From Fen-671 sp963807395 (lineage in GTDB: Bacteria; Actinomycetota; Acidimicrobiia; Acidimicrobiales; Palsa-688): 64,000 bases of DNA. The stretch lies in NCBI GenBank assembly GCA_963807395.1, contig CAWEBW010000002.1, positions 124,001-188,000 on the forward strand. Reading direction: 5' to 3'. The notes under the pieces were generated by a model that was given only the letters and a program-made list of their open reading frames with translations, searched no databases and was not told the origin of the DNA. Both the position numbers and the translations under genes were made by a program. This document shows positions 26,610 through 36,648 of the stretch, one piece after another (positions within the stretch are counted from its first letter, which is position 1; each line of letters starts with the position of its first letter).

Positions 26610-27509
26610 TCATTTCTGGAGGAACCGCCGTTCCACCGCGTCATGGTCGGCCACGTAACCAATCGACTGGTACACCGAGTTGGAAGTGGGGTTGGCCAGG
26701 TCGGCGTAGAGGACGACGTGAGCGGCGCCTTTTTCCAGTGCTTCAGCCGTTGCGCTGGCAGTCACAGCCGCGCCGTAACCGCGGCGACGGTGGGCCGGCG
26801 GGGTATAAACCGGCCCCACACGGGCGATACCGTCGGCGGCCGCGCTGCACCCGGCTATTGATACTGGCTCTTCCGCTTCAACCCAGAACGTAATTTCGCC
26901 GGCGGCGACCCGTCGATTGGCAGTGTCGGCCGCGTCCCCGACCGGGCCGTGGGGGGCCACCTCGGCCTGGAAGGCGGCCAACCAGTCCCGCACCCGGCCA
27001 GTGTCGTCCTTGCTGGCTGGCCGGGCCGAGCCTGCCACACCGGTGGGGTGGCACAACTGGCCTATTCGGTACATCCGCAAAACCACGTCAACGGATTCCA
27101 CCTGGCCGTTCAGCTCAACCCAGCGGTCGACGAAAGCCGAGGCGGCCGCTATTTCGCCGGTGATACCGGGGATAGCGCGACTCCGCCCGTTGACGGCACC
27201 GGCCAGTCGGGACGCGGCCTCAGCCGACATGCGGGATAGGAAAAGGTTGTACGGAGGCGTGTGCATCGCCACCCCGACGACCCGGCCTCCACTAAATACG
27301 GCTCCCCACAAGTCTTCCGGGCTACCACGTCGCCTGCCCGCGATGACTGCCGAAGTATGCACGCCGATCACATTGGTACTGAAAGGATCGTCGCGCATAA
27401 AGTCCGCCGTCAAGCCGACGAACTCGCCCGGGTCGTGGGTGAACTGGACCTCCACCGCACCACTGTGGCGGGAAATGGGCGGCCTGGCAAACGAATTTCT
27501 ATGCATTAA
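26610..27509 (-). CDS. GNAT-family acetyltransferase
   Basis: The C-terminal domain holds the acetyl-CoA loop in VYTPPAHRRRGYGAAVTASATAEAL and the closing strand NSVYQSIGYV. The N-terminal 150 residues look like a diverged second GNAT half (FMRDDPFSTNVIGVHTSAV). I use ATG 27509; the frame is open to 27596, but that would run into the MetF-like gene upstream. The substrate cannot be read from sequence. Confidence 0.85.
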   Translation of the reverse strand, partial: LMHRNSFARPPISRHSGAVEVQFTHDPGEFVGLTADFMRDDPFSTNVIGVHTSAVIAGRRRGSPEDLWGAVFSGGRVVGVAMHTPPYNLFLSRMSAEAASRLAGAVNGRSRAIPGITGEIAAASAFVDRWVELNGQVESVDVVLRMYRIGQLCHPTGVAGSARPASKDDTGRVRDWLAAFQAEVAPHGPVGDAADTANRRVAAGEITFWVEAEEPVSIAGCSAAADGIARVGPVYTPPAHRRRGYGAAVTASATAEALEKGAAHVVLYADLANPTSNSVYQSIGYVADHDAVERRFLQK

Positions 27510-27567
27510 GGCCCAATCAAGTACGGACGCGTCTGCCGCCGTTTCGTGACTACCTTTCAGAAAGCCG

Positions 27568-28343
27568 CTAAAGCTGGGTCTCGAGGCGGCGAGCAACCTC
27601 TCTGTAGCGGCGCACCGGGATGAGGTGCACCCCGTCGAACGCGCCTGAGTCTCGTATCTGGCAGACGAGGTCGCACGCGAACTCGACCCCCGCTTCGCGA
27701 TCCTGCTCGAGACGTTGGGTCAGCCACGCCGGGACCGCCAGTTGGGGGATCTCGCCGCTCAGTTTGGCCGCCATCTGAGCGCTCCCGACCACCATCACGC
27801 CGGCGTACACTGGCCCGTCGAACTGTACTGAAGCCCGCCACGCCGTGACGCTTTCAAGCGAAAAACCCACCTGTCCAAACAGAAAGTCGGCGCCGAGCTT
27901 CCACGCCGGTAGCGGGCCAGCGCGGCCGCCACCCCGAGGCGAAAACGGGACGCGCCCGGCTGGTGCTGGTGGCCAAAGCGCCGCGCTTCGTCGAGCATTC
28001 CCCTGACTGTCAGGTCGTCGGAGCGACGGCCTGATTCCGGCCGGTCGCCGTAGACAAAAAGGAACTCGTCCACTCCGTAAGCTGCCGCGGTCAATAGGTC
28101 ACGACGGAAACCGAGGGTATTACGGTCCCTGGCGTTGAGACAAGCAATTGCTCGCCCGCCCATTTCGATCACCTCGCGGGCGACTGCAATGCTCGATACC
28201 GTGGCCCTCCCGATATGATTATCGGGGATCAGGAATATCGACGCGACCGCGCTCAGTACGCCGATTTGGTGACGAACGCGTCGTAAGTCAGGGCTCGTGG
28301 CCGGTTCGACCTCGCAAATAACCTCGAAGGCTTTTTCCGCCAC
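27568..28343 (-). CDS. Methylenetetrahydrofolate reductase-like protein (frameshifted)
   Basis: A TIM-barrel protein of the MetF superfamily. The N-terminal part (CEVEPATSPDLRRVRHQIGVL, PDNHIGRATVSSIAVA, YGVDEFLFVYGDRP) resembles the short actinobacterial MetF-like proteins and not the classic 290-residue MetF. At about 27906-27914 one base is missing. The rest (PAWKLGADFLFGQVGFSLESVTAW, then YAGVMVVGSAQMAAKLSG) is in another frame ending at 27568. Repaired length is about 258. GTG 28343 is the start. It may make methyl-THF for methionine synthesis, but this is inference. Confidence 0.78.
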
Positions 28344-28463
28344 CCGGCCAATCTTACTGGGGACCGAACTAACCAGCAGGAGGGATGATCTGGCTGACCG
28401 GGACCGTCGCGGCCAGCGGCGTTGTTAGCGCCCTGTTACCAGGAGGCCCGTACCCTCTTGCGC

Positions 28464-29036
28464 ATGTCCCCGATGTCTCCGCGATGGCCCTGCCGAAGCG
28501 GGCGTATAGCCGCCGCCGTCGCCCTGGCCGCCCTCGGCTGCCTGCTCGCGGCCTGTGGCGGGCGGTCGCCGAACAGCGTGGCCAGCCTGGGCCACAAGAC
28601 GACCACCGCCCTCGACGCCGGGGCCACGGCCACAACGTTGCCTCCAGGCCAAACCACCGAGAAGAACTTCGAACGAGCGGTCAAGTTCTCCCGGTGCATG
28701 CGTTCGCACGGCGTTACCAATTTCCCTGACCCGGGCCCCACCGGCGGTATCCAGCTCAACTCCAACAGCGGCATAGATCCGACGAGTCCCCAGTTCCAGG
28801 CCGCTCAGAGCGCCTGCCAGAAGTACGCGCCGCCAAAGCCCACTCACGCCCAGCAGGAGCAAGCCGAGCGGCAGGCTCTGGCCTTTGCCGCTTGCATGAG
28901 GGCGCACGGCCTTCCGAGCTTCCCCGACCCGACGTTCGGCCCCAACGGGGGGATCATGAGCCGGGGCTCTGGCTCGAACGGCGCTGACCCCAACTCGCCC
29001 GCCTTCCAGGCCGCGGTAAAGCACTGCAACCCCTGA
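28464..29036 (+). CDS. Secreted lipoprotein with duplicated CMR-HG-FPDP motif
   Basis: A signal peptide (basic SGRIAAAVALAALGCLLAACGG) ends in a lipobox Cys. The mature protein carries the same block twice: FSRCMRSHGVTNFPDP and, about 75 residues later, FAACMRAHGLPSFPDP. Each is followed by a segment ending SP.FQAA...C (SPQFQAAQSAC and SPAFQAAVKHC), so Cys pairs probably close each half. Such proteins are common in actinobacteria but have no known role to my knowledge. ATG 28464 is the start. It converges on the winged-helix gene. Confidence 0.8.
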   Translation: MSPMSPRWPCRSGRIAAAVALAALGCLLAACGGRSPNSVASLGHKTTTALDAGATATTLPPGQTTEKNFERAVKFSRCMRSHGVTNFPDPGPTGGIQLNSNSGIDPTSPQFQAAQSACQKYAPPKPTHAQQEQAERQALAFAACMRAHGLPSFPDPTFGPNGGIMSRGSGSNGADPNSPAFQAAVKHCNP

Positions 29037-29056
29037 GGCACCAGCCGGTCCGCCGC

Positions 29057-30053
29057 TCAGGAGCCGTCCGGCCATCCTCCACGATGCAGGACGGTCGGGT
29101 GCCAGGGCAGCGCCGCCGTCGGGCCCGCCAACACGCGGTTGGTCTGGGCCAGGTATGGCTTCTCCCCCCGCCAGCACCCGGGTGGCGGGACGAGCCCTTC
29201 TCCCAGGGTCTCGCTGCGGGCCAGGACGGCTGCGAGTGGGCCCCGCAGCTCCTCGTGCTTCGTCAGCGCCGCCCGAGCCCAGTACCCGTCGAGGGCGTCC
29301 AATGGCCACGGCTTCTTTCGATACTCCTGACAATGCCGGTAGGTCGCGAGTGCGTACGGCGCGCTCGCCGATGACACGCAGGATATCGGCCCCCATCGGC
29401 AGCGAAACCTCGGCGTTTGCTTCGTGCTCGAGGGTGACCGCAGTCAGCACCTGGCCCATCAGCGCCACCAGCGGCGGGTGCTGGTCAGGGATGTCATCGG
29501 CCGCCTTCCCGGATGCTGCCGCGCCGGGGATGGGGCCGTCAACGACGTGGGTGTAAAAGCCGTCCCCGGCGCTCATTTGTGGCGGGGACCAGGGCATTGC
29601 CCCGGCCAGCGGACGCAATGCTTCACCCAATGACCCGATGACCTCGCTGCCAAAACGCCCCCGCCATCTTTGCTCCACCTCTGCGACTATGCGCGGCCAC
29701 AAGCGCCGGGCGTATGACCCGGCCCGCGTGGGCCGCAGCACGGTACTGCCTTTCACCCCGCGGCCGCTCCCGTACCCATCGCGGCGCTTGGGGCCGACGT
29801 CACCTACCGAGATCCACCCCCAACGCTCGAGCCCGCCGATGTTGCACCTGGCGCGAGCACGAGCCTGAAGTTGGTCGACGGTGACGCCCTCTTCGTCGAT
29901 AAGTCGCAGACCGTTGGCCCACATCGCCAGGGAAATGCGGAACAGCCGGCCGACGTGCTGCGAACCCACCGCTTCCACCGCATTGTCAACCTCAATCGCG
30001 TGCGCCACCCATGCCCACGACAGCAACGTCGTGAGCGGTACTTGCTCATTCAC
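29057..30053 (-). CDS. Winged-helix regulator-like protein (broken frame)
   Basis: From GTG 30053, which has GGGAGG upstream, the first 260 residues include a helix-rich winged-helix-like region (MWANGLRLIDEEGVTVDQLQARA, GGLERWGWISV) and a second one (VRTRDLPALSGVSKEAVA). The sensible C-terminus (WPLDALDGYWARAALTKHEEL and ending HPTVLHRGGWPDGS) is in another frame ending at 29057. The switch lies at about 29300-29330. Relatives that I recall have a longer wing segment here, so some coding sequence may be deleted as well. The ligand and targets are unknown. Confidence 0.6.
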
Positions 30054-30298
30054 CTGAGAAAGCCTCCCGCAGTGACACGCACGGGCGCCAACTCGCGCTC
30101 CTGCCTTCAGCGCTGGCGCAGTTTCGGCCCAGCCGCCTCACACGATGCGGCCTTGAGCAGCGGATTGGGGTGGGGGCCGAGGCCGGCCGGGTAACTTTGT
30201 GCCCGACCGTGGCCGTACGGCCCAGGCCCAAACGGGCCCAATCGGAAGGAGGTTGGCCGGCGGGCTCGAGCAGATGAGCACCGTCGCATTTATCACCG
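30054..30298. other. 245-base intergenic region
   Basis: This lies between two divergent genes. No conserved frame is visible. A strong GGAAGGAGG at 30244-30252 sits 47 bases before the MFS start. It could serve an upstream start such as ATG 30274, but that frame does not lead into the transporter. Confidence 0.5.
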
Positions 30299-31615
30299 AT
30301 GGTGCGCCGCAGGGTTCTCATAGACGTCGGGCCGCTACGGCGGTCGAAGGACTTTCGTTACCTGTTCTTCGGGGAGATGGTGTCCCTCATCGGTTCCGGG
30401 CTGACGACGGTAGCCGTGCCCTTCCAGCTCTACAGCCTGACCGGTTCGTCGCTGCAGGTGGGCTTGGCCAGCCTGGCGCAGCTGGTCCCGCTGATCGCCT
30501 GCTCGTTTGTGGGCGGGGCGATAGCGGATACCTACGACCGGCGGCGCGTACTGCTCGTTGCCGAAGTGGCCATGGCCGGGTGCAGTGCCGCTCTGGCGCT
30601 CAACTCGACGGTTGGGGCTAAGCCGGCGGTGTGGCCCCTTTACGTTTTCAGTGCTGCCTCTGCCGGGCTGTCTGGCGTAGAGTCCCCCACCCGAGTCGCC
30701 GCAGCCGCGTCGGTCCTCGACCGTTCGGACCTCACCGGGATGAGCGCTCTGTTCCAGGCATTGTTCCAAACGAGCTCGGTTGTAGGCCCGTTCCTGGCTG
30801 GGATCATTATTTCGTCGGCCGGGTTGGGCGCGGCCTACTGGGCCGATGTCGCCAGCTTTGGCGCGGCGTTGGTCGGCGCCTGGCTGTTGCGCCCGCTCCC
30901 GCCTGCCCACCAGGTGACCGCCCTGGGCTTGAAGGCCGTCAAGGAAGGGCTTCGCTTTCTCCGCGCCGACCGTGCCCTTCAAACCGTGTACCTCATCGAC
31001 CTCGTCGCCATGGTCTTCGGCATGCCCCGGGCGCTGTTCCCCGCCTTCGGCACGGTGCTCTTCCACGGCGGTGCCCGGACGGTCAGCTACCTTTACACCG
31101 CGGTCGCTGCTGGCGCCCTCGTTGGGGCGTTGGCGACGGGTTGGGTGACGCACGTGAAGCGGCAGGGTCGCGCCGTCGTGATCGCAGTCCTCGTGTGGGG
31201 CGCATCGATCACTGCCTTCGGGTTGGTGCGGTCCCTTCCCTTTGCTCTTTTGTGCCTGGCCGTCGCCGGTTGGGCCGACGTGGTCTCAGCCATCTTTCGT
31301 AATTCCATTCTCCAGTTGCGGGTGCCCGATAACTTGCGAGGCCGCATGAACGCCATCCAAACCGCAGTCGTCTCCGGTGGGCCCCGGTTGGGGGATTTCG
31401 AGTCGGGGGCGGTAGCCACGCTCGTCTCGCCCAGGTTTGCTGTGGTATCTGGTGGCCTGGCCTCGATGGCCGTGGCCGCCGTCATGACGATCACCATGCC
31501 CATGTTTTGGCGTCTTAGGCTGGCGCCGCACGCACCATCAGGCGATCTCAGCATCTCCGACCCCACGACGGAGCCAGGTCCTGACGACGGTACCCCAGGA
31601 CCTGGTGGGCTATAA
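30299..31615 (+). CDS. MFS exporter, EntS/multidrug type
   Basis: A 438-residue protein with about twelve hydrophobic segments. The N-terminal FRYLFFGEMVSLIGSGLTTVAVPFQLY and the loop GGAIADTYDRRRVLLVAEV (motif A type, D-x-x-x-R-R-R) are typical of the MFS_3 group that includes enterobactin exporters. The C-terminal 35 residues are a hydrophilic Pro/Gly tail. ATG 30299 is well supported by the conserved start. It is followed 21 bases later by a PhyH-type dioxygenase gene. Cargo unknown. Confidence 0.85.
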   Translation: MVRRRVLIDVGPLRRSKDFRYLFFGEMVSLIGSGLTTVAVPFQLYSLTGSSLQVGLASLAQLVPLIACSFVGGAIADTYDRRRVLLVAEVAMAGCSAALALNSTVGAKPAVWPLYVFSAASAGLSGVESPTRVAAAASVLDRSDLTGMSALFQALFQTSSVVGPFLAGIIISSAGLGAAYWADVASFGAALVGAWLLRPLPPAHQVTALGLKAVKEGLRFLRADRALQTVYLIDLVAMVFGMPRALFPAFGTVLFHGGARTVSYLYTAVAAGALVGALATGWVTHVKRQGRAVVIAVLVWGASITAFGLVRSLPFALLCLAVAGWADVVSAIFRNSILQLRVPDNLRGRMNAIQTAVVSGGPRLGDFESGAVATLVSPRFAVVSGGLASMAVAAVMTITMPMFWRLRLAPHAPSGDLSISDPTTEPGPDDGTPGPGGL

Positions 31616-31636
31616 AAGGGTGCCGAGGAGGTTGTC

Positions 31637-32474
31637 ATGTCAATGTCGAAGACGTCTGTCCCGGAGCCTTCCACGCTCGGGGACCTAAGCGAGGAGCGCA
31701 TTGCAGAGTTCCGCCGCGACGGCTGCACGGTGGTGCGAGGACTGTCCCCGAAGCCAGAGGTAGACGCCGTACGGTCCGCGATTGTGGAGGCAGTGGCGGA
31801 TCGAAGCAAGGGTGTGGCCCCGCTGTCGGAACGGTCGAGCACCTACGGCCGGGCCTTTCTCCAGGTCGAGAACATATGGCAGACAGTGGACGGCGTCCGC
31901 CCCTTCACACTGTCCCCGCGCTTTGCCGAGGTGGCAGCCCGCCTTGTAGGCGTGCCTGGCATCCGCCTCTACCACGACCAGGCTCTGTTCAAGGAACCGG
32001 GGGGCGGGCCGACGCCGTGGCACCAGGACCAGGGTTACTGGCCACTGCGTGGTTGGGGCCCGGTGACCATGTGGATGCCCCTCGTCGACCTGACGTCCGA
32101 GATGGGCGGGAGCATGAGCTTCGCTCGCGGGAGTTGCCACCTCGGCCTCGAGGATCTCCGCGATCTCGGATGACTCGCAGTCTGGCGGCGAGCGGATCGT
32201 TAACGAACAGGGCCTCGATGTGGTCAACTACGGCCCGTTGGCGGCTGGCGACGCCACCTTTCACGCAGGGTGGACGTTGCACCGTGCAGAGGAGAACACC
32301 AGCTCTGCCATGCGGGAGATCATGACCGTCCTCTATTTCCCCGACGGTATGCGAGTGGCGCCGCCGGAGAACCGCCGTCAGGCTAGCGATCTCGCTCGGT
32401 GGCTGCCAGGATGCCAACCCGGGGACCTGGCCGCGAGCGAGCTGAACCCGCTCCTCTACAGCGGGACAGCATAG
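31637..32474 (+). CDS. Phytanoyl-CoA dioxygenase family protein (frameshifted)
   Basis: An Fe(II)/2-oxoglutarate oxygenase. The iron ligands are His and Asp in TPWHQDQGYWPL and the distal His in DATFHAGWTLHRA, with an Arg nearby for 2-oxoglutarate. The frame breaks at about 32158-32166: LEDLRD is followed by a stop, while ISDDSQSGGERIVNEQGLDVVNYG continues in another frame to 32474. One missing base explains it. Repaired length is about 279. The start ATG 31637 gives MSMSKTSVPEP, and GAGGAGG-like sequence (CCGAGGAGG) lies upstream. Confidence 0.85.
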
Positions 32475-32499
32475 AGGCGCCAGGTCTTTTTGGGTCTGT

Positions 32500-33870
32500 C
32501 TATCCCGGTCGGGCCGTGTTGCTAGTCGCGGCCGACGTGCCTGCCTCGTCGGCTTGAGTGGCCGGGTGCCAAGGCAGTCGGTAGGCGCGGTAACTGCTCA
32601 CGCCAGCCGGGAACTTGGCGTTGAACAGTAACCGCCCGGACGGGCGGAACTCCGAGATATAAGGCACCGCACCCCAGTCGACGAACACGTCGCTGTTGCG
32701 GGTGGTCTGTGCGTTCCCGAAAGCCGAGGCCACGAGGCCCTCGGGCTGGTTGATGGACTTGACCAGGGTGGCCACCCTGGTGGTGAGGTCCAGCTTCACA
32801 GTGACGACCCGGCTATGGCCTAAAAGCCTGGTAGAGCCGTCTGATTCATCGTCGAAGAACGTGTACTCGTCGTGCCCGATGGCCTGCGGGTCGTGCTGGA
32901 AGGCGAAGATTTCGTGGGCGCGGTCGAGGACCTGCCCGGGGGCAGTCGTGAGCTTGAACGTGCTGTGCTTGCCCCCCAGCTCCCAGACGATCTTCCCGGT
33001 GCGCAGGCTCACTTTGTAAGTCGTCCACGTGAAGCGGGAGCTGATGAGCAGGTTCCCGTCCGTGTCGAGTTTCACGGCATTGATGTGGAACCAGTCCCAC
33101 GGCTCGTTGGCCGAAGCGGGCCGCGGCAGCTCGCTGTCCCTGTAGGGGACGTGGTCCGCGCTGTCCCACTGGAAGAGCACCTTTCCAGTGCGGATGTCGA
33201 TCTCCTGAACGATGCCGTCGAAGACTTTCTGGTCCGCGGGGCCGCCGATCGAGGTCAGGTTCGCAGTCCCGAAGGCGTCGGCCGTGATAAGCGCTGTGTT
33301 CCAGGGCGTGATGAGGAACTCGTGAAAGTCCGTGAGGTCGCCGTTACCGGCGCTCACCTCCGCGATCTGCTCATAGCGGTCGTCGTATATGTAGTCGGTC
33401 CCGTTGAGGCCGCTGCCCTGGAACCACGTGAGGACGGGTCTTCCTTGATAGGTCTGGGCCCGGAAGTCGGTGACCGTTTCCCCGGCTGGCACAGCGTGGA
33501 ACCAGACCACCTGGCCGGAATTGGTCAGGATCTCAGGCCCGCTGGCGTAGCCACCGCCCATTGGGGCGATGAAGATGTCGCCGTTGCCATTATCCGCGTC
33601 TTGTTTCAGCACCCTGACCGGTGGCGGCCCTTGACCAGCGGTCGCCGAGTGTGGCCCCGCGACCGGCGGCGGCCCGTGACCGGCGACCACCACGCGCGGC
33701 GTCGAGTTGCAGGCCGAGGGGACCATGGCCGCGACAACGCCGGCAGCGATAATGGTAGCGGTCCTCCGCACGAGCGGGGGCCGGCTCCCGCGGCGCGGAC
33801 GCAAGAGACGGAACGGGAAGGCTTTCTTCGCGATGATGAAGCTCCGCCTTTTGATGGAAATTGCAGTCAC
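32500..33870 (-). CDS. Secreted arylsulfotransferase-like protein (ASST family)
   Basis: A beta-propeller protein of the Arylsulfotran family, which moves sulfate between phenolic compounds without PAPS. An N-terminal hydrophobic segment ends in a lipobox (VAAMVPSACNS), so it should be lipid-anchored outside. Conserved blocks include LTWFQGSGLNGTDYIYD, DLTDFHEFLITPWNTALITA, EPWDWFHINAVKLDTDGNLLIS and FQHDPQAIGHDEYTFFDD. The catalytic His is likely in one of these, but I cannot choose which. GTG 33870 is used. Enzyme activity is inferred from the family. Confidence 0.82.
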   Translation of the reverse strand: MTAISIKRRSFIIAKKAFPFRLLRPRRGSRPPLVRRTATIIAAGVVAAMVPSACNSTPRVVVAGHGPPPVAGPHSATAGQGPPPVRVLKQDADNGNGDIFIAPMGGGYASGPEILTNSGQVVWFHAVPAGETVTDFRAQTYQGRPVLTWFQGSGLNGTDYIYDDRYEQIAEVSAGNGDLTDFHEFLITPWNTALITADAFGTANLTSIGGPADQKVFDGIVQEIDIRTGKVLFQWDSADHVPYRDSELPRPASANEPWDWFHINAVKLDTDGNLLISSRFTWTTYKVSLRTGKIVWELGGKHSTFKLTTAPGQVLDRAHEIFAFQHDPQAIGHDEYTFFDDESDGSTRLLGHSRVVTVKLDLTTRVATLVKSINQPEGLVASAFGNAQTTRNSDVFVDWGAVPYISEFRPSGRLLFNAKFPAGVSSYRAYRLPWHPATQADEAGTSAATSNTARPG

Positions 33871-34044
33871 TGGTACGCGGTAGCGCGCACGGCCCCTATA
33901 TAAATCAATGAAGTTCCGCCGACATGTTCTCTAGGTGTCAACGATATTGACAGTGGAACAGCGATTGGCCGATTACAAGTCAGGACCAGACCCGTTGGGT
34001 AGCTGGCCGCCTCCAACCGCCAGGCCGCCCTGGGGCCAAAGACA

Positions 34045-34072
34045 AGACCGGGAGCGCTAACACTCCCGGTCT
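34045..34072 (-). terminator. Perfect 10-bp hairpin after the beta-helix gene
   Basis: AGACCGGGAG at 34045-34054 pairs exactly with CTCCCGGTCT at 34063-34072 around an 8-base loop. On the minus strand it is followed by TTGTCTTTGG, which is T-rich. It lies about 80 bases beyond the stop of the minus-strand gene at 34150. Confidence 0.75.
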
Positions 34073-34149
34073 AGTCATCAGGTCATGCCTTGCGCAGGCC
34101 GGCCGTCACGCTGTGGCTCGTGGCTCTACCGGCGAGTAGGTGCGTTAGG

Positions 34150-36394
34150 TCATGGCAGAGTTGCGGTCCCATTCGAGTACGAGTCGACGTCCACGACCGC
34201 GGTCGGGTTGGCATTGGTGGCAGGGCCGCCGACCCCATCTATGACCGAGTCGAGGCCTCCGGACTGGCTCGGGGTCGGGCAGTTCGCGTTAACGGAGCAC
34301 GTGCTGGAGATGAACAGGTCCATGGCATCCGTGAACACGACGCCCGGGTTGTTGGGCGCCTCGTAGGTCATGGCATCCCACAGGGTGGCATTCGTGTAGA
34401 TGAACACGACATAGCTAGCCATGCCGTACCCGTGGAAGTTCTGGACGTTGTTACCCACGAGGAAGGAGGGATAACCGGGCTGGACCGGGGACACTTCCCA
34501 CGCCGTCTGGCTGGGCGGGTCGTAGGGCAACTCGTTCTGGAGGTAGATTGCGGTCCCGTTGTTGCCGCTCCAGATGACTTCGTTCTTCTGGTAGTGCTCG
34601 ACGGCGAGGCCGTAAGCAGTCACGTTGTCACCGGTGACCACAAGCCCGGTGTCGCCCTGGTTGTAGGTCCACCCGGCTCCTTCTTGGCCTTGAGGCCCGG
34701 TCACCGAGGTATTGGCGCCATGGTCGGCGCGCCAGGCCCAGATGTCGTCGATGATCGAGTTCTCAGCATTATCGATCAAACTGACCGTGGCCGATACCGA
34801 CGTGGTCTCGGCCCCGCCGACGCGGAAGAAGATGTCCTGGATGAGGTCTGGGCTGGCCGAGCCAGCGGCCGGCTGACCAGGCTGACCCTGCTGACCCTGC
34901 TGGCCTTGCCGACCTTGCTGGCCCGGAGTGCCCACCGATAGCAGGACGGGCGAGTTGACCGGACCGGCGTCGAAGATCATCCCGCTCAGTTTCACGCCGT
35001 TGTTGGGGAGCACGACCATGGACGCGCTGCCCCGTTGAGGCACTAGAACCGGGAACCCGAGACCCAGGACGACCGTGTTGGGATGGCTGACGACAAGGGC
35101 GGCGTCGAGGTCGTACACGCCCGGAGTGAGGATAAGGCTGTGGCCTCGGTCGAGGGCGCTCTGGATTTGCCCCTCCGGAGTGCTCGGGTTAGCGATGAAG
35201 AAGTCCGAAAGGGGGACGGAGGTCCCGGCCTCAGTGCCGCTCACGAAGTTGGGGCCAACCGAGTTGTGTTGCACGGCGGGCAAGAAGACGTCCCAGGCAG
35301 GAGCCGACATCGCCGGCATGGTGGTTGCGGTGGAGGTCGTGGTGTACAGGAACGGCTCCTCCTCGGTCACAGGGCTCTGGGGCAGTTCCGTAATCTGGTT
35401 GACCCCGTTGATGCCATCAGTGCCGCTGCCGATGCCGTAGGTCCCGTTGAACGCGTCCTCACTGGGCGAGCATTCAGTCCCAGACGGGGGCGTATAGGCG
35501 GGAGGGCAGCCGTCACCGGAATAGACGTAGTTCCAGACGTAGCCCTCGGCGCCCTGAAAATCGTCATTACGCGCTATCCCCTGCTGGTTCCCGGACCAGT
35601 CGAGCTGGCCGTTACCCGCGGTGCCCTGGATGAGACTGTTGGCCACGTAGCTACCGCTGGCGTAGTCGTTCGCGCCGCTGCAGTACTGCTGCCAGTTGAG
35701 GTTGCCGTTGATGATGACGCTCCGGACGGGCGACGCTTGCGACGACGACCAGAGGTCGGTGTTGCTGCCCACGGGCCGGTCCCTTCGAAGCAATCGCCCC
35801 CATAGGTGACACTTACAGGCGCCAGCTCGGTAAGGGGTGTCGGGATGTAGGCGTTGGGGTTGTCGTTCTCAACGTCGAGCGTCAGGTTGGACATCGACCG
35901 CCAGAAGTTGTCGTCCGAATTGCCCCAGCAATTGGTCGGGCTGGCGCAGTCAAGCAAGTTGGCCAAGACTTCGATCTGGCCGTTGATGACGGTGTCTTGG
36001 GGGACGGCACCCAGTCCAGCTACCTCCGTGTAGTACCCCGCCTGGAACACCAGCGGCGTTGCGGCCGAGCCGTAAATCCCGGGCTCGAAGAGCAGGGCGT
36101 AGCCGTCGTTAGTGAACTGGGCTGAGAGGGGGACTTGCTGGGTGGCGATGTTGTTGACGGCTGTCTGGATAGCTTGGAGCTCCGTAGCGGCGTTCGTACC
36201 GCTGGGAGCCGTGAAGACGCATACGTTGGCCCGAACTGGGCAGATGCGTACGTACCGCACAACGAGGCCGGGGGCGGAGCGGCAGCAGCCGTTGTAGCCG
36301 GGACCATGGAGACTGCTGTGGCGGCGACAAGCGCCGCGACGGTGAATATGGACGGGCTTCGCAACAACCGGCGACCCCGGTTGGCTTCGTGCAT
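34150..36394 (-). CDS. Secreted right-handed beta-helix protein (two frameshifts)
   Basis: ATG 36394 follows GGGAGGAG and opens a signal peptide (FTVAALVAATAVSMVPATTAAAA). The mature protein (NVCVFTAPSGTNAATELQAIQTAVNNI, YALLFEPGIYGSAATPLVFQAGYYTEVAGLGA, NFWRSMSNLTLDV) resembles pectate-lyase-like or so-called adenylyl cyclase beta-helix proteins of Streptomyces. Two one-base losses split it: a CCC at 36230-36232 and a GGG at 35773-35775 (plus strand) each need one more base. Joined length is about 748. A short Gly-Gln-Gln/Pro collagen-like patch is coded at about 34880-34930. Carbohydrate binding or cleavage is likely but unproven. Confidence 0.8.
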
Positions 36395-36648
36395 CAGTGT
36401 TCTCCTCCCTTGTATTGCTCGCTTGAGCTCTTGATACCGACGCGCGCATGGGAGGGCTTCCATGGCCATGGGATCCCCCCACGTCGGCACACCACGACGT
36501 TAGACGGTCTTGGGAGTAAAGCCCAACCCTGAAAAAAGGCGTGAATGAAGGGTCACGAAAAGTAAAACTCTACGCGCTAAACGTAGCGGTGTTAGTAACC
36601 GTAAGGGGCCAGCTGGGACCCAACCGGCCCAAGTGCTCCGTGGCCTGA
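36395..36648. other. 254-base intergenic region upstream of the beta-helix gene
   Basis: The region is between two minus-strand genes. It has an AT-richer patch at 36520-36600 with a small stem (CTACG...CGTAG), which may hold the promoter or the end of upstream transcription. I see no gene. Confidence 0.45.

Noticed and set aside
26917..27549. A 210-codon plus-strand frame opposite the acetyltransferase
   Set aside because: It is antisense to a recognised GNAT domain with no motifs of its own.
28425..29056. Extension of the winged-helix frame through the lipoprotein gene
   Set aside because: After the frameshift at about 29300 this frame is only the antisense of a lipoprotein with a clear signal peptide.
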